7,415 nt of DNA from Acidimicrobiia bacterium (GTDB taxonomy: Bacteria; Actinomycetota; Acidimicrobiia; Acidimicrobiales; Poriferisodalaceae): positions 1-7,415 of the forward strand of contig JALSTE010000734.1 of assembly GCA_026983855.1 (NCBI GenBank). Direction: 5' to 3'. This document shows, in pieces, positions 6,319 through 7,415 of this stretch. The notes beneath the pieces were generated by a model, which was not told the origin of the DNA, made no database searches, and was given only the letters and a program-made list of their open reading frames with translations. Numbering within the stretch: position 1 is the first letter of the stretch; each line of letters starts with the position of its first letter. Made by a program: the position numbers and the translations under genes.

Positions 6319-6944
6319 TTTGAACCCTCCGATCTCCCGGGGGAATTCGCCCCGGTGGAATCCCGGCCGGGATCCTCCAGATGGGCGAGCATCTCGGCCA
6401 GCCTCCTGTGGGCCCGGTGGGACCGGGACTTGACCGTGCCGACGGCCACGCCGGTCAGTTCGGCCACCTCCCGGTGGCTGTGGCCCAGAAAGTGGGTGAG
6501 ACGGATCACCTCCCTCTCCTCGGCCGGCAGGGATTCGAGGGCCCGGCGGATCTCCCACGCCTCCCAGGTCGGCTCGAATCCCACCTCTCTCACCGATCCC
6601 TCCACCTCGGGTTCGTGGCCCGATCGGGTGGGGGAACCCTCGAACCTCATCACGTCCAGGGAGGTCCGCCGGGCGATCGAGTACAACCAGGGGGCGAGCT
6701 CCCGGCGGGGATCGAAGCTGCCCGCCGCCCGCCACGCCTTCACGAAGGTCTGCTGCACCGCCTCCGCCGCCAGTTCCCGGTCCCGCAGGATGCTCATGGC
6801 CACGGTGTTGACCGGTCCCCCGTAGGCCCGGAACACCGCTTCGAGGGCGCCGGGTTCACCGGCCGCGAACCGTTCACCGAGGTTCTCCGAGTCGATTCCG
6901 TGCAGCCGGCGGCGTGCCCTCCGCCCCGACCCGACACGGCTCAC
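6315..6944 (-). CDS. ECF-type RNA polymerase sigma factor (sigma-70 family)
   Basis: A 209-residue sigma factor from the GTG at 6944. Region 2 covers about 24-100, including LGERFAAGEPGALEAVFRAYG, the core-binding and -10-reading segment ILRDRELAAEAVQQTFVKAW and PWLYSIARRTSLDVMR. A variable acidic linker (101-127) leads to region 4 (128-188) with LESLPAEEREVIRLTHFLGHS and the helix-turn-helix HREVAELTGVAVGTVKSRSH that reads the -35. There is no region 1 or 3, which fits an ECF factor; the RskA-like gene next downstream suggests a SigK-like pair controlled by membrane proteolysis. The frame is open to a GTG at 7220, but residues before 6944 are Pro/Arg-rich without similarity and run into the divergent gene. 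The GTG at 6944 has no Shine-Dalgarno; it overlaps the stop of a possible 11-codon leader as GTGA, which could supply ribosomes by coupling. Confidence 0.88.
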   Translation of the reverse strand: MSRVGSGRRARRRLHGIDSENLGERFAAGEPGALEAVFRAYGGPVNTVAMSILRDRELAAEAVQQTFVKAWRAAGSFDPRRELAPWLYSIARRTSLDVMRFEGSPTRSGHEPEVEGSVREVGFEPTWEAWEIRRALESLPAEEREVIRLTHFLGHSHREVAELTGVAVGTVKSRSHRAHRRLAEMLAHLEDPGRDSTGANSPGRSEGSK

Positions 6945-6976
6945 GGATGACCACAGGTTCGGTGAGTCGTCCCCAT
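6941..6976 (-). CDS. Possible leaderless 11-residue leader peptide before sigma gene
   Basis: ATG at 6976 opens a frame encoding MGTTHRTCGHP and ends in a TGA that overlaps the sigma GTG start (GTGA). The ATG lies 8 nt after a TACTCT -10-like box, so the transcript would begin at or within a few bases of it, as in the leaderless transcripts that are common in actinobacteria. It explains how a sigma start with no Shine-Dalgarno could be translated. The peptide holds one cysteine and two histidines. Short ORFs arise easily by chance, so expression is inference. Confidence 0.35.
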   Translation of the reverse strand: MGTTHRTCGHP

Positions 6977-6984
6977 CGACCGCG

Positions 6985-6990
6985 AGAGTA
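6985..6990 (-). promoter_or_regulatory. Candidate -10 box TACTCT of the sigma operon
   Basis: On the minus strand TACTCT fits the actinobacterial TANNNT -10 consensus, and stands out in very GC-rich DNA. It is 8 nt before the leader ATG at 6976 and 40 nt before the sigma GTG. I see no convincing -35 hexamer at 16-18 nt upstream, which is not rare in actinobacterial housekeeping promoters. Confidence 0.35.
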
Positions 6991-7017
6991 ACGGGGTGGG
7001 GGCTCCCCCGGGGTCGC

Positions 7018-7042
7018 GAACCGATCGGTGACCCGCCCCGTA
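7018..7042 (+). promoter_or_regulatory. Candidate ECF-type promoter and palindrome before the membrane protein gene
   Basis: CGAAC (ending at 7021; the first C is at 7017) is followed after 17 nt by CGTA (7039-7042), a near match to the ECF pattern GGAAC/TGAAC-N16-17-CGTC/A; transcription would start near 7049, about 60 nt before the ATG at 7109. The perfect 10-bp palindrome ACCGATCGGT (7020-7029) overlaps the -35 and spacer, in the place expected for an operator. Both are short motifs and could be chance. The segment upstream (6992-7014) has GGGGG-CT-CCCCC flanked by two CGGGGT copies, of unknown meaning. Confidence 0.22.
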
Positions 7043-7108
7043 GAGGAGGCGACAGGAGGATTCCGCGGGTGAGGGGACCCACGGAGCGAAAAGCCCCAGG
7101 AGGCGCCG

Positions 7109-7415
7109 ATGACCCTGCCCACGGACACAACCGCCGCTGCCGAGGCGACGGCCCGAACGACGATCTGGGGGGTGATACCCCCAGTCGTGATCGTCGGTCT
7201 GGCCGGGGGACTGGTCTCACTGTCTCTGGGTTTCTACGCCCAACTGCACGACCCGGCGGCCCGCCAGACGATCTCTCTCGTCTTCTCCGACACCCTGGCC
7301 CTCAAGGCCTGGTTCACGACCGGGGCTGCTCTGCTCGCCGGCTTCCAGCTCTACTCCGCCCTCCGATTCTGGGGAAAGGTGAGTCGACCCCGGCGGATTC
7401 CCCCGTGGTTCGGCG
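7109..7415 (+). CDS. Small multi-pass membrane protein, N-terminal part (cut by window end)
   Basis: The first 102 residues are present and the frame is open at the window edge. ATG at 7109 follows a strong AGGAGG (7098-7103) with a 5-nt spacer. After a Thr/Ala-rich N-terminus of about 18 residues come a transmembrane helix at about 20-43 (IPPVVIVGLAGGLVSLSLGF), a short loop with a histidine (QLHDPAARQ), and a second helix at about 62-86 (LALKAWFTTGAALLAGFQ), then a basic loop KVSRPRRIPPWFG, positive inside. From memory it resembles the uncharacterised actinobacterial DUF6529 family of about four helices, some of which look like small b-type cytochrome or ferric-reductase-like membrane proteins; this assignment is not firm and the later histidines cannot be seen. 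It is transcribed away from the sigma operon, sharing a 164-bp region, so it may be a target of that sigma factor. Confidence 0.75.
   Translation, partial: MTLPTDTTAAAEATARTTIWGVIPPVVIVGLAGGLVSLSLGFYAQLHDPAARQTISLVFSDTLALKAWFTTGAALLAGFQLYSALRFWGKVSRPRRIPPWFG

Noticed and set aside
6945..7220. Longer sigma factor starting at the GTG at 7220
   Set aside because: The extra residues show no sigma similarity and overlap the divergent membrane protein gene, which has a strong ribosome binding site.
1..7415. CRISPR arrays, tRNA, rRNA, insertion sequences, phage or toxin-antitoxin genes
   Set aside because: I saw no spaced repeats, cloverleaf sequence, transposase or integrase motif, or terminal inverted repeats; all sizeable space is taken by the listed genes.

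Overview
The window is about 70% GC by eye and densely coding, with strong G/C preference at third codon positions and GTG starts. This base composition, a CBS-domain cystathionine beta-synthase, an RskA-type membrane anti-sigma factor and large numbers of Shine-Dalgarno-led short intergenic gaps suggest a high-GC actinobacterium; Acidimicrobiia is my guess, from recalled protein style and not from any search.

Layout. (1) Positions 27-2913, minus strand: a beta-propeller lipoprotein gene followed after 109 bp by a cystathionine beta-synthase gene; they could be co-transcribed or separate. (2) A 179-bp divergent promoter region (2914-3092) holds a Crp-like 16-bp dyad, a perfect 7-bp inverted repeat and a candidate ECF-type promoter pointing at the lipoprotein. 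(3) Positions 3093-5468, plus strand: a lone molybdenum-hydroxylase large subunit of the CoxL/xanthine dehydrogenase family, carrying the AYRGAGR motif and not the CO-oxidising one; no FAD or 2Fe-2S partner subunit gene is next to it. (4) Positions 5508-6976, minus strand: an ECF sigma factor / RskA-like anti-sigma operon. Its sigma gene start overlaps the stop of a possible 11-codon leader peptide (GTGA), and the gap between sigma and anti-sigma is filled exactly by a 36-codon ORF that overlaps the sigma stop (ATGA) and the anti-sigma start. (5) From 7109 to the window edge, plus strand: the N-terminal part of a small multi-pass membrane protein, divergent from the sigma operon.

How the parts may work together. 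The sigma and anti-sigma genes form a recognisable envelope-signal switch. Candidate ECF-like promoter elements (GGAAC-N16-CGTC before the lipoprotein; CGAAC-N17-CGTA before the membrane protein) make these two envelope proteins plausible targets, but this is inference from short motifs. No functional link between the molybdenum enzyme and the CBS enzyme can be shown. No gene-free stretch exceeds 300 bases. I saw no tRNA, rRNA, CRISPR array, insertion sequence or transposase. I do not see clear evidence of a large novel system; the most unusual features are the two tiny overlapping ORFs in the sigma operon.
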